Shown here in pieces: positions 35,123 through 48,400 of a DNA stretch of 64,000 nt. Position 1 is the first letter of the stretch; every line of letters starts with the position of its first letter. Under the pieces are notes generated by a model. That model was not told where the DNA came from and did not search any database. It saw nothing but the letters and a program-made list of their open reading frames with translations. The DNA is from Gossypium raimondii (taxonomy: Eukaryota; Streptophyta; Magnoliopsida; Malvales; Malvaceae). The stretch is from contig NC_068569.1 in the NCBI RefSeq assembly GCF_025698545.1, forward strand, positions 14,384,001-14,448,000, given 5' to 3'. Made by a program: the position numbers and the translations under genes.

Positions 35123-37367
35123 TCAGGGTTGCTGCATTTCCCCTGAAGACAAGTTGCTTTCAATTGAATCGGAGGCACGCTCTGGTTTTGTGGGCTTAGT
35201 TTCAACTCTGGGATTGTTATTGGGGCCCTGCTCAACAGGTTCATCTGACCTGTCATTTAATTTGAATGGTCTCTGGAAATCTTTAGCATTTCTACTGTCG
35301 ATAAACAAATTGTTCAACTTCTCCTCCTGCATACAAACAATTAAAGTTTTCAAAATGAGGCAGCAAACTGCATGTCTGGTAACCACACAAAATCGCTTGG
35401 TAACTTTAACCATGTAAATATGACTTAGAATAGATAAGGTTCCGTTAACCATTTGGGTAGATACGAACTTCAAAATCATAAGCCCGCAGATGCGAATCCC
35501 CAACACATTATGCCACTGCCTTCCCCCCCCCCCCCCCAAAAAAAAACAAAAAAAAGAAAGAAAAAGAACAAATTCATTTAAGATATGCAGATATGTTAGA
35601 ACAAGATTCTTACTTCCATGCGAGCATTGCAGTTGCCAAATGTAAGTGCAAACAAATGAAATTTCACGGTTGATACAAAGGCACTAATCTGGTCCATTAG
35701 TCACTTGTCATCCAAAACTATTGTTGACCATGCAAACAAAGTTAATTACTTAACTAATTTTAATGGCTACATTATATCTAAGCTATCTATCCTGTCAGTA
35801 ACTTGATAGTAATAATTCATTGCCACTGCATGACTTCAAAACTACTTACCTTTTGCATTGCTTCAAGTTTTCTCTGGAGCGCATCATGCTCAGCTTGAAT
35901 ACGGAATGGAACACCATGTTTCTGGTACACATTATTTTGTGCCAAGTCTTCATCAATGTCATTAGCAGTGGTCGCAAAAGGATGATTTGCAGGAATCCAT
36001 CTGATTGTGTCAGGGTCAACATCAGGAGGAATTGAATCCCCCTCTTTAAGGAAAATTGTTGGTCTCTTCCACTGGTATGCTCTCGACCTCCTTTTCTGAT
36101 GGATAGCTTGCTGTTCTTTAGTAAGTGTAACTGGAGCTAAGCGATAAAGCTTTCCACACATCTCTACGGTTGAATTGCTCTTCCCAACCTTCACCAATGG
36201 ATTGTTAAATGGATCATCATACTTGAGAGGTCGCGATCTGCAAAAAGAACAGATAACTAACTATACCATTAACACAAGGAAAGCTCACTGTAGCCAAAGC
36301 TGTAAAATGAGAAGGTAGAAATTAAAATTGATACGGGACATGCAATGAAATGCTAGCCCTTAACTAAAAATATTTAGTCTGTAATGTCAAGTAAGCAACC
36401 AAAGATAAAATATAACATAGAACGAAATCATACATGCCTCTTCTATCTGATCTTAGCTGGCCACGCCTTACAAGATCAGCTACAGAACCAGGCTGGCTCT
36501 TCCTTGACTTCCTCTCTGCGTATGCTCTCAGAGCAATAACCATAATTGCAATTGCAACGAACAATCCCAGTGTAAGGTTGTTTTTAGGGCGGTTTTTCAT
36601 CTGAGACAAAAACGAAATGGACAGGTTCTTCATGTCAGACTTCCTTTTTCTAGTAATTCATACAAACACCATCTCTACTGGCTTTACAGACATGAAAATG
36701 AAAAGCAATATAACAAATACTAGCAATACAAGTAAAAGCAGAAACATGCTGGAGTGATACTTTGCAGTTAGCACCAATAGAGGAGCTGATGTTGACAAAA
36801 TATTTACAAACAGTAGACGGTGTGGAGTAAAAGACTTGTATAAGCTCAATATCTAAGCAATTACATTTAGCAGCCAGAACTTGCTTAATAATAACACAAG
36901 AAATATGATCCGTTCTCATCATACTGAATACAGATAACCGTAAGTGAGCATTACCAGGAAAACAACAGGAGGGAAGGATGTAATGGATTCCTGAAATAAG
37001 GCAAGTGGGTGTTTGGAATCCACCGCCAGAGTATGTTTCGCTGTATCAACAACCTTGTTCTGGGCACGATGGTCCTCCTCGGAGCTCGCTGAATTATCAA
37101 TGGCTCTCGGCGAAAACGTCCTATTAGGTAGTAGGTGAATCCAGTTGAGCCGTTGGCTTAGGCTATGCCTATGATGTAGTAGCAACGATGTTCCATTTAA
37201 AGAAACTTGATGCTTCCACCCCCAAATTGAAGGCTATTTATCAGAGAATTTACCAAAAGAAAGAAACCCAATTCAATAATAGTATATATGACGGCAGTAA
37301 AATAAAATCCTAGGAAAATTTTGGGAGTTACCTGGCCAGGGAATTGAAAAAGCCAAATTGATGCCAT
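35123..37367 (-). CDS. MCD1: MCD1, chloroplast division-site protein
   Basis: Inner-envelope protein that, with the Min system, places the FtsZ ring in dividing chloroplasts. Exons in transcript order: 37367-37332, 37233-36955, 36600-36434, 36237-35850 and 35326-35123 (TGA), giving 357 residues, near the ~350 of the Arabidopsis protein. The tiny first exon codes MASIWLFQFPGQ, and the Ser/Arg/His-rich region after it fits a plastid transit peptide. A membrane segment lies at LTLGLFVAIAIMVIALRAYA (about residues 112-131), followed by a basic RKSRKSQPGS stretch. The conserved stromal part includes RRSRAYQWKRPTIFLKEGD, IRWIPANHPFATTAN and a short coiled coil QAEHDALQRKLEAMQK. The last exon is polar and low-complexity. 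Identification rests on recall of the family; exon phases close cleanly. Confidence 0.85.
35523..35546. repeat. Poly-C/poly-A junction in an MCD1 intron
   Basis: Fifteen C followed directly by nine A on the plus strand, inside the last MCD1 intron, and then an A-rich tract. Prone to length errors in both replication and sequencing. Confidence 0.9.
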
Positions 37368-38569
37368 TAGATTTAAGAGATAGAAATACTCTCACACTGA
37401 AAAACAAGATTCATTTCAGTCCCCTCCATATGATGATAATTTAGGATATAGAGTAGTGAAAATTTACCAGTAGAAATGAAACACGATGTCAGCACCGCCA
37501 AGCAAGGGGCAACAGAGCAGTAACAGTAGTAGAAGTCAGTCACCTCACATTTCATTCAATCACTATGTGGATCGGATCCTCCTAAATCCTCACCTCCAAG
37601 GTCCAAGCTTTGGGTTTGGCTTTGCCGTAGGTAAAGGTTACGTGTTCGATCCATGTCGCACACAAAGCCCGTATGTATTTTTGTTGGGTTTACATTAGAG
37701 GTGTTGATACTTTTTAACCTGGGCCAGCCTGACTCTGTTCACACTAAAAGCTCTGTTAGCAATGTACCCAAATATTTTCCCAAAATTGTGAAAAAATAAC
37801 ACATGACTAAAGGGATAATTGAAAATATATATAAATGAGACGCACGCCATCTTTACGTCTTTACTTGTCTCCTACTGTAAAATAATTACTCTTTTAAATA
37901 AATTTTAAATTTCAAAATATTTTATTGAACCCTCAAAATAACACATGACTTAAACCTAAACACACATGATTTTAATTTTTAAATATGTTTATAATTATCA
38001 TATAAACAATTTGAAGCCATCATGTTATTAACACTCATAAATTTAAATCATCATGTAGTAGGTATGTATATATATTTAAATATTGATTATTGTGCTTTGA
38101 ATTTGACTCGCATCATATTCAAACAAATATATGTTTAATGTTAGTATTGACATTTAGTTGATTAAAGTACTTGATATGATATTGATCTTTTGATAACTTA
38201 ATTAAAATATTTTAAAGTTTAAGGATTAATTTATAATCTGAATAATAATTTCAAAATTTATAATGCAATTACCCTATTTATTGTGTTTTCATTTATGTTT
38301 ATTTTATTTTTCAATGAGACATTGTCAATGAAGATAGAAGCTTTCGTCATTTCATGTGTGAATATTGTTGAATTATATTCAAATATTTTGTCTATTTATA
38401 CTTTATATTTATTTGATTTTATTTAGAGTTAGCTTGAGTATAGATGAAAGATGAAATCTACAATTATAATACTATTTAAATTTGACATATTTTTAGTATC
38501 GAAAGGATTTTCTATCAAAATTAATGTATTGTGGATAAACTACATAATTAATTAGATAAGTGTGTGTTT
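37368..38569. other. Upstream region of MCD1 and AT-rich spacer
   Basis: Bases 37,368-37,700 are moderately GC-rich and probably hold the MCD1 promoter and 5' leader (minus strand). The rest, to about 38,570, is A/T-rich with nothing recognised. Confidence 0.45.
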
Positions 38570-39036
38570 TTTTATTACTTTAAAAAAGTTACAATTTCAT
38601 CATTAAACTATTTAAAAGTTTTCATTTAAATTATTAAATTATACAAAAGTTTTTATTTAAGTCATTGGCCGTTAACTTAAAACAAAATGTTTTACCAGCG
38701 AGCTCTAAGCGACGATTCGAATATCTGTAGACAGATCAATACCCATCGACAAGTAAAACATACTTTAGATCTAAGTTGATTTGATCGTTAGTGTCGAAGA
38801 TATAAAAAAGTTGTTTGAATTGAGTTCGTCAATTTATGACATGCAAAACTATTTCATGGAAAAAAAAAACTAAACTATAGAAAAAAAGAAGAGAGAAAGA
38901 GCTTTTAATTGGTACATGTAGTGCTAATTGGTCCAAGTGGTTCGAAAAGAAAGAACCACATATCATCGATTTTAACAACTCAATAATTTAAATAAAAACG
39001 TACTCATAGTTTAATGACTATTTTTATAGTTTACCT
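38570..39036 (-). mobile_element. Foldback/MITE-like element, decayed copy
   Basis: Its reverse complement aligns along its length with the element at 54,126-54,682. Shared strings include ACTTAGATCTAAGT/ACCTAAGTCGATT, GATGATTC and ACCAATTAAAAGCT/ACCAATCTAAAGCT. Its ends are A/T-rich inverted repeats of the type ATTTAAGTCATT...AATGACT. No coding capacity; likely a non-autonomous DNA element. Confidence 0.6.
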
Positions 39037-39623
39037 TATATTTTTTATAATATAATGCCGAGAGAAGGAAAAGAGGTTTACACTAAGGATTTGAGAATTC
39101 CTATTGCGTAAGTGCGAGGCTCTATATAAATAAAAAAAATACACAAAAATCTGAAAATTTTAACTAAATTTTTGAAAATTTATAGAGAAATAAACATCAA
39201 AATCAAAATAAAGGGTAATTAATGGATAAACCTTTTTTTTCCTCTCCTTCGGTTCTTTGTTCTTCGCAGTCCTAAATGAGACACAAGCCTATTAAGGGGG
39301 GAAAAACAAACTAAGTCCAAACAACAGATTTGTAAAAACCAAGCAATCATAAGTCGTAACACCATTTACTCGCCTGCTGCTCACAGGTCTTGATGTGCAA
39401 CACCCTCTTTCTTCTAATATACTGGTAAAAGAAAGATTTATTAAATCTTATTTTAGATCAAACCAAACTCTCCTGAATCAAAGTTGGGTTCTTTCCTCAA
39501 TGAAACCCAAAACGAAACGAAGAGAAAAAACTATTATTTTAGCAACAGAACCAAAATCCCAATCTTTTTGTAACGAATATACCAAAGAAACCCAAAATCC
39601 TAAATTGGGTTTTAAACTTGTCA
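39037..39623. other. Spacer, nothing recognised
   Basis: A/T-rich. A plus-strand open frame at 39,395-39,643 has no family features and overlaps the psbO relic. Confidence 0.4.
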
Positions 39624-39779
39624 TTAGCTTGGTTTTTTGTTGACACCCTCAACTTTGACAGTGAAAGAAATGGGCTCTAAGTAGAATTTCTTGGTAGTAA
39701 TATATTCGCCAGACTTGAAGGGAAATGAGTCGACTCCACCATCGTTCACTGGACAGTCGTTTGCAGTTCCAGTTCCCTT
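39624..39779 (-). pseudogene. psbO: psbO (PSII 33-kDa protein) gene fragment
   Basis: About 51 codons on the minus strand read [15 protein letters not shown]...SFPFKSGEY...[19 protein letters not shown]. This is the conserved middle of PsbO (KGTGTANQCPTIDGG...SFAFKPGKY...KKFCLEPTSFTVKAEGV, from memory), the manganese-stabilising protein of photosystem II. Substitutions at usually conserved places (Q to D, P to S, C to Y) and the loss of both flanks show it is a relic. The frame ends in a stop at 39,624. Nothing upstream resembles the transit peptide or N-terminus, and the later beta-barrel is absent. The fragment lies on the same strand as MCD1 and OEP21. Confidence 0.82.
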
Positions 39780-40747
39780 ATTTCTAGAAATTCTAATATA
39801 GCCACATCTCAGCTGATGGGATTGGACAAAACTACTAACAATGAAGATATTAAGAGAGTCCGATGCTACAACACCAACTCTTTTATCATGAAAAGGACTA
39901 CTTATACGACTTATAGAGCGGAAGAATTTCATCAACTGCTAATACCCAACATCCACACTTCCACCAAATTAAAAATTGTGACAGAAAGGCCATACGCTTC
40001 TACATAACAAATAATAATGATAATAAAATACAAGGCGACCAAAGCATTAAGCCTATAACCGAATGGCCATGCTTCAAGTTTGAAAAACAGCTTGGATCAG
40101 CTCTGCTCGGATAGGCAGTATCAATGAATTTAGTTACTAAACAGCAATCTTTTGATCATGGTTACTTATGGTTTAGGTTTAGTTCTACATTGGAAGAAAT
40201 CAAAATAACACACAAATAGTTAGTTGCCTGCAGCACTGGCTATATGATCTTCCCTAGTTTTCAATTTTCGATATTCTTAACTAAGCCATATCTAAGACGG
40301 TACGACCTACAAGGTGTGGGATCTATCTTCTGGACATATAATTCACCATAAGATTTTTATCAAGTAATCCCAACAATGTTGTTCTACCTTTTTCCTACTT
40401 GCAGTTTCAATCAAAATATGAAAATGGCTTGATATCAACCCTAAAATCTGCTTGTCGTTTTGTACCGTTCCTGTTTTCTGCCTCACATTCTACAATCTAC
40501 ATCTGGACTTATTCATTTGCCTTATCAAGGCAAAACCATTTTACGGGCAGTTGCAGAAAAAGAAATTCCCAAAATAGCAAAGAAAAATAATTAATGACCC
40601 ATCCGTGACATTATTGGGTTTCTATTTTCTACTAATCAGCATTGACGCAGCAATGTCTGTTCCACCAGAATTGAAATGAACGTTATACATGTTTATAGCA
40701 CTTACATTACATATCTCACCACCAAATGTGGTCCATCTCATGCATTC
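39780..40747. other. Spacer between psbO relic and OEP21
   Basis: No gene recognised. The half next to 40,748 is likely the 3' UTR and flank of OEP21. Confidence 0.4.
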
Positions 40748-42506
40748 TCACAAATCGAATCTTATATTCCATCTACCATTCATGTCAGCATTGAGGGTCC
40801 AATTATTTTCCCTAACCTGCAGATATGGCACCTGAAAGAGCAATAATCACCAAGTGAAACACTAAAGTATAAGGGTCAAGCAAAATTTGACTCAAGAATT
40901 CTTGTTAATTGTATTGAAGACGAATACTTTCAACATCAGAAATAACTTCGTGCTGAAATGACTGCACTGATGTTAATCTTAAATTATCAAAAAGAAAGTG
41001 GTTCCACAGCGTACGCAGGATTAAATAATCTAAAAGATGGCATTTGGGAGGAGATTATATGGTGTTTGCAAAAAGCACAGCAGGTAAAACACAGAAATTT
41101 AAAATGAGATGTTTCACTGCTTACAAACATGACTTGGAAATCGAAATGCAATTCAGATCCCACAACTCAGACTAGTTCATATGCTCAAGGCACTCCTCGA
41201 AAACAAAATGAAAACCGCCCAACTTTAAGTTCGAATATTGATCAGATTGATCAAGATTGATGATTGGGGTGAGGGGGCAGCACCGAAAATAGAAGAAGCA
41301 AGAATAGGAAGACCACTACTTTAGAGTTTAGACTTTCAAGCAGCATTAGAAAATGGAATTACCTGCTCAAATACTTCATAGCCAACTTTGAGTCTAACAT
41401 CTTGGTCTTTCTGGAAATTGAAGATTTTATAAATAAATTCAGCAGCTCCTTCTGACTTCCTCTGTCATGGTAGTTGAATAAACTATTAACAAAAGAAAGC
41501 TAAAGCCATACATAAATTACTGCAGTCTTCTCGCTAAAGAATCACTAGATTAAAGGAAACTCTGATGGCATTATCCCAAACAAATATGATAAAAGAAAGA
41601 ACAACTGTGAAAAAATGAATCATAAGACCCAACTATTAGCAAAACTATTATTCAAATATGAAGATTATTCAAAAAGGAAATAATCTGAAAACTTAAAAGG
41701 TTGCACGTACCCCCTTGAATTCTTGATCAACATCATATCTTCCCTTGATAACAAAATTGACTGAATCATCGTTGGTTACAAGGAAAGATTTTTTTCCTCG
41801 CAGTGTGTACCGCACCTTATCACGCTTATCATAGCGCATTCCAACACCAAGGCTTGTGAACAACTACAGAAAATTCTCAGCCACGTTAATAAACTTGGAA
41901 AAGAAAAAAGATCCCAAGTTTGCAAGAGAATGTTGTTAGAACAAGAGCATAACCATTGGGGATAGCATACATCATGATATGAGTGCCTTATCATTGCACA
42001 GAAGTTATTGGGGACTCCAGTTCTTGTGTCCAGCTCGCCTTGAACCTGATATATAGATACACAGACACATACAAATATTGCTCAAATAAAATAGACCCAA
42101 GATGTATAAGTATGTAATTATCCCGTACAAAAGCATGAGAAGACCTAAAAAGGGTTACTTTTTGGGTATTCGGAATTCCAGACTGACATTCACACCCAAA
42201 TCTTAAATCCTATATCTCTCAGAACATAAGTCACATAAATAATCCATAAAAAGCTGGAAAGAAGCACCGAGTAAAGTTGCAATCTTTAATCATCTAGTGT
42301 AGTCTAAGTCCAGTAATGAAATCCTTTATCACTGAGGGGATTAAAAAAAACATGAAAGAGCAAACTTGTCAAAGTAGAATAGTAGAAAGCTTCACGAAGC
42401 AAGCAATAGGGACCTGCAAATGGGTTTTGGAATCGATGGGGAACTTCTCCTTGGCGTGGATTCTTAGAGCCTTGGAGTCACCACTGTATCTCAACGAAGT
42501 CTGCAT
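40748..42506 (-). CDS. OEP21: OEP21, chloroplast outer-envelope pore protein
   Basis: Beta-barrel anion channel of the chloroplast outer envelope, rectifying and ATP-controlled, thought to pass triose phosphates and other metabolites. Exons in transcript order: 42506-42414, 42045-41971, 41863-41711, 41461-41363 and 40831-40748 (TGA), all in phase 0, giving 167 residues, the usual family length. The start [20 protein letters not shown], middle [32 protein letters not shown] and the end [19 protein letters not shown] match the family as I know it. Alternating polar/apolar strands fit a barrel, and no cleavable transit peptide is present, as expected of an outer-envelope protein. Every intron falls between codons. 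It sits upstream of MCD1 on the same strand, 3.4 kb away. Confidence 0.93.
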
Positions 42507-43770
42507 TTTTTCCTGCTTTGTTTCTGGTTTCCTATCTATCGAGTCGTATCCAGTCTTTGCTTGCCTGCTTCTTGACGCTCTGACGCTATGCACGGCTAAG
42601 ATAGTAAGATAGGGCTTGTTGGGCTTTACACCCTTTATAAGCCTCCGTTCAAATTCGATGATTACTTTTAAATTATATATTATTATGTTTATAATTGTAC
42701 TTAAAAACATTTCATTTTTTTTTCTATAAATTTGATTATTATTAAATAAAAGTTTTTAAAATTTTAAAATATATTTGTTTGTTATTAATTAATATTTTTA
42801 GTTAATTTCCATTGAATGTACTTTATTCCCAAATTTCATCTTCCTCTTCAAAAAACAACATTGGCATTTGCTTTGAATATATATAGATATATAAAAATAT
42901 AAAATTAGATTTTTATTTAATTTTATTAATAATAAAAGAAAATTTTATTATTTATTAACGTCACGTGTGTTGAATATATTTATATTAATAATAAAAAGCT
43001 TACTGAATTAATCTTACAAGTTAACTAATTATCTTAATTTTTAAATATATATAACTATTAAAATATAAAATAATTTTCATTTCAAAATTTTAAACTAAAT
43101 TTTATTTTAGATAATAAGATAATTATTCACTTATGTTTTAAAAAATGAATAATTTTTAAAATAATATTTTATAAAAATAATATTTCATCCAGATAGTAAC
43201 TGTCGTGAAATCTAATATAGATTTAAAATATAAAATACAATTTTCGGCCGTTGCTTGATATGGTGGCCCACTCATTGAAGCGAAGAGCATGTGGATCTTG
43301 GGTGCGACAGATTGGGCCACAACGGAGATTCGATGTTGGGTTTACTTTAGTTTACAACCGTCATTCGGGCATCTCCAGCTCTCTACCATCTAGGAGACCG
43401 ACACGTAAGACGTGATCTTTCCATCTCCTCTATTATTCAGTTAATAATAAAGAATGAACACTATTTCTTGATCATTATTCCTACAGATTTCATTATCAAG
43501 AAAATAGTGGCCATATAATAAAGTCGTAATGGATATAATTAAATAGCAGGAAACCCCTTTGGATGACTTGGAAATGCATTATGCATTGCTAACTAATGTT
43601 CGATCTTGTAAAGCTAATTCGTTTGCGTTTCCTGTGAAATAATACATTGCATTAAAAAAGCCTGGAACCTACACCCAGTAGCAGATATGAACAAGCTGCA
43701 CGGGCAAGTTAAATTAAAATCAAATGAAGATTTTAACTTCAAAACCATATTACTGTCCTTATTTGGGTGC
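42507..43770. other. Spacer between OEP21 and the DHHC gene
   Basis: 42,507-42,660 probably holds the OEP21 promoter and leader. 42,660-43,240 is extremely A/T-rich. 43,240-43,460 is a GC-richer patch without recognisable coding. 43,600-43,770 is likely 3' UTR of the DHHC gene. Confidence 0.45.
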
Positions 43771-45467
43771 TCATGGAAATTGCTTTGGTTGAGAGGGAGA
43801 ATCAGTAGGAACAAACACAGGTAGTTGGGCACCTCTCTGCAATCTACCCTGCTGATGATAATGATGACTCGATGTAGAACCCCTACCCAACCCGACAGAC
43901 ATTGAACTAGTACTCCTCGTTCCTCGGTTAGCCAGTTCATTCATAAGAGGACTGCCAAAAAATATCGATTGACCACTATACAAAAGCTCTGATCCAGGAG
44001 CCTGCAAAGAGCCTGCATTTCTGGATGAGGAAGAGACAAAGCGTCCAGCTTCTGGATCCCAAAAAACTGAAGTTTTGGAGCTTTCTATCGAGCTAGAATT
44101 TTTCCTGATGGGATATCCAGCAGCATGTTCATTCCCTTCACTTTGTTTTGTTGACAGAGGGGATTGATTGCCTGACGTTTCATACATGGGGTTGAAATGT
44201 TCTCTATTTGAATGTTGCTGTGCCATTGGAGAGGGGGTTATGCTGGAGAGATGAGCACTGCTAATTTCATCAACACTTCGAGCACATGATTCGGCGTCTT
44301 CTCTGCTAGCATGGCTTGAAGGATAAGAATTCAATATCCCTGCTCTAGCATTTTTTGTCCGAAACCCGTGATCAGTACTAATGGGACTGCTTCTTCCACT
44401 AATAGTACTACTAGACACTTGATCAGCGCTGCAAGGATGTTGCCTAGCGCCTATAGGACGAAGGATGGATGAACTTGCTCTAGCTTTGGTAGCAGCTTTA
44501 ACTGCCTCATTAGAATCCAATTTTGCAAGTTTCCATGCACTAATTCGGACAGGACGTTGGGGTAATCTTTTACCCTTGTCTGGTGGCTGTACAGCATCTG
44601 GATCTACTGTGGATGGTAAGCGGCCCGGGTCCAAATGTGGGACAATTTCATCCTTGCAAGAAAACATATTGATCAGTTATAACTTCTAATGAGTAACAGC
44701 AAATTTATGACAGATGATCGCCCTGATAGAGAATGCAGCAATGTTTATGTCCCTTAATAAGAATAACAAGAAGAATTTTAGATTCATCTTTGAAGTGTAG
44801 CCACAATTTGTAAATAAAAGTGATAACTCTTTCGAAATTACAAACTAAAATCAAAAGTTAATGACAAAAAATATATTCAGCTGCAAGTATAAGAAAGAAT
44901 AGAGATGGAAGAACACAAAGCACCCAGCAGAAAAGGATACAAAGGGATTTATTTTAAACATAAAATTCCTTTTGCAAACACTATCGTTTCCCCTTCATTT
45001 AAACTCTTAACAGAAGATACTGATAGGGATGTGAGTCTACAAAACAGGTTTCTCTGACAAAGCAAACTGCAGAACTATCATGAAATCACGGGTGATAATA
45101 GAACTAATAAAATCATATATGCATGCCCCGCCTTCATTTTTTGCATTTGATGGCATACACTATCACTGATATAAATGAGAGTTTTCATGTTTAGAAGGTA
45201 TGGTAGTGGTACCTGGTGCTCCATGAAGATTCTTGGTGGGGTACACCAAGCACCTTTGTATTGCAAGCTCTTTCCACGAGAGCTTCTTCCACTTATGGCA
45301 GTCACAGCTGAACTGGTAGGTGATGATGGCATACTCTGCTGATCTCCACCATCTGCAGACTGTCCAGGTGGTTCACTTTGTGTTCTCATTGCAACAACAT
45401 ATTCATATGTTGTGATGCCCTGCAGTTAGAAATTACAATGGTTCAATATTTACATATTATAACAGGA

Positions 45468-45498
<31 letters not shown>

Positions 45499-48400
45499 CT
45501 GTGAGTGAGAGAGAGAGAGAGAGAGATTGAAGGACCCACCTTTCTAATCAAAATTATATGGAAAAAGAACAGTTCGCCCAGAGGCACAAAGGCAAGAAAA
45601 GAAACAGCTGTGCAGATGGCCTGTGGTCATTTGTATAATGTTAGGGCAAAACCCATGGCAGCCAAGGTTTTCATTCATTCTTAGAGAAATGAACGCTATC
45701 ATTTATGTACTCCAACCAGTCTCAGGGAAACAAGAATACATATAATTACAAAATATTTTGAAGTACCAAATTCACATTTTAGAACTAGGAATTTTGCTTC
45801 TCAATGCCCAAGAAAATCAGAGGTTTAAGTCAATATTCACTCTCTAGAGCTTGCAAAATAGATTGTATAAAATTCATGCAAATATTCTACGATCTTAGCA
45901 TATTTTGTCTTGGAAAGTGACTAAATCAACCAAGGAGCTCTATCACAAGCATAGTAATACTACAGAAGCAACCTGAGCTGTTGGGCAGAGAATGCAGACA
46001 ACATACCACCACAGTAGCAAAGGGGGGGCGGGAGAATCCAACTCCAAGCTTCTCGGTTATCTCACTTTCTGTACCCTTTCTATCAGTAAAACATCGCACA
46101 AGGACAGCAATGCCAACTCCAAACTCAACAATAAGCTGACGACAACATGCATGCATACATGCAGGCACATGAGAATAAGTTCAGTTCTTGCCAGGAGATG
46201 CCAATGAGTGACATGAACCATTGTCCAAAAGTTATCCAAAGAACTTACCCAAACAAGGCTAGCTGCCATCAAGCACACAAAACTGATGTAATTTTTCCTG
46301 CCCACGCAATTATTCAACCACTGTATAAAATGGTAAAACAGTTAGCCATGTTCAAGATTATCTAAATAAGTACAAAAAGGCGGGATTGTTTTCAGAACAC
46401 TACTACGAAATTACAATTTATAGAGCAAAAAGCAAAACTTACAGCACATGGCCAAGGAACTACAATTAGTCAACCAGAAGCCCTAAGTGATTTCCAGTTC
46501 AGTTGCATAACTTACGTGTTCTGGCTATTCAATTCTTAATAGTTCTCAAAAACCAAGAAATTTAGCCAAAAATTTAAGAAACTGAAAAAGATGAACGTTT
46601 GATAACTCACTCGACAATGATGATCAAATCCATCAACACATTTTTCACAACTTCTACAATGCTTGCTGAATTTGCGCACCTGCAAAAAGTGAGTTGGAAG
46701 GGCAGGAAGAGAGTTATTATAGCTCAACACCATGCAATCAGAAACAAGCTTCATCCAGAAAAAGCAAAATATATGCAAGCCAGTTGTTTCAGAAGCATGG
46801 AAACTCTTTAAGAATTAGTATGACTACAACCCTGGGGAAATTCTTGCTTGAAAAGCACGAACGTGTCTAACAAGACACAAGTAAATGAATAGAACATTAA
46901 AGGTAATTTATTTTCATCATATAGGAAGAGAAAGCTATATAAAGAAGCTTTTTTGTATCTAAGCATGCACATAGTAAGAGTGCTAACGCACAAGTTCAGG
47001 CTAATGGTAAAAGAAGATATAGCAGTATTCTAGGTTTTCCTGTTGCTAATTTTGATAAAGTTAGCTTTGCTTTGCCTTCTCATTTCTTGTATTTCATTGA
47101 AAAGGAAGAAGAAAGTGAGAGGAAACAAAGGATAAGTCTTTTTTTCGGGGAGAGGGGAACATTCAGGTGCAGGGAGAGACCAAGAGAGGACTATCCTGCT
47201 AGTGTGAACCTTACTTCTGCATTACACAATGTGCAGAATAAAGCGTCTTCTTCTCCAGATTGTTGCTGCAAAAGGTCTTCATCTTTGCAGCAATCTTCTT
47301 TTACAAGACAAGCACAAAAGAAACCTCCAAGTTTGGAACACCATTGTGAACGATGCCTATTATATTGTCTTCCATACTTTACTCTTATCTTGCAAGGCTC
47401 TTCGATAGAAGATGCATTCCCTGGTTAAACAGCATGAAATCCAAGATTAGTTGAGACATACAATGAACTACAGAGAAGTTCATATCTTAATACAGGCAGC
47501 CATTAAACAATTCCCAAATGAGTATTCTAACTATCAACCAGTTAAGTTCACAATTACCATACAATCTATTAGCAAACCCGTACAACAATTAGGAAAAAAG
47601 AAACAGTTACCAGACAGATCCATTTCAGTGTGTGATTTACGAGTTGGTGTCTTGTCAGCTTCAAGAAGAATTCCAGGATCACAAGGATCGATAGCAGTGC
47701 ATCGAACATAGAGGATGAGAACAGAGAGTGCCTGAAAACAAAAATCAAGCATTAAGATAATAATTAAGAAAGCAACTGACCTAAGGAAGTTTTAAACCTT
47801 AAGTAAAAGCATATTAAAGGTTATTATGCTTACCACGATAGAGTAGACACCAATAGCCACATATTCATAGATATCTTTTCCGAGAAAGGGAGCAAAGAAG
47901 GCATAATATGCAACCGATAGCAAAAAGAAAACAGTAATGGCCACAACCTGTCCACCATTTGAAAAACAAACAATAAAAGAAAACGAAAATGAGTGATTGT
48001 TGAAACGAGACACACGCAAGAAATTTATCACATGAATCCTGCTAGAGGCTGGACCTTACAAGAACATAAACCAACAATATGTAACGATTAGGCAAGAAAA
48101 TACCACCATGTTTAATATCAAGTCTACCATATATGAATTCATAGACTATTATGGCTCTCTTCTAAAGTCACAACTTGGTTTCAAATTGTTTTATTTTATT
48201 ATTGGTGGTCTTAGTGATTATTTTACAGGTCAAAAGTAGGCATCTATTTGCAACGACAAAAACTTGGTAATCAAGGGGAATCAACAATAATGACTTTATA
48301 AGCTAAAATCAAAACCTTATTAGCATATAAAATTTTCCACATAATCTAGTAGCTTGTTTTGTTTGAAGCAATAGATAACAATTAAGATGTCAGCTTGTTT

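Noticed and set aside
39395-39643. 82-codon plus-strand open frame
   Set aside because: Overlaps the psbO relic on the other strand and has no family features.
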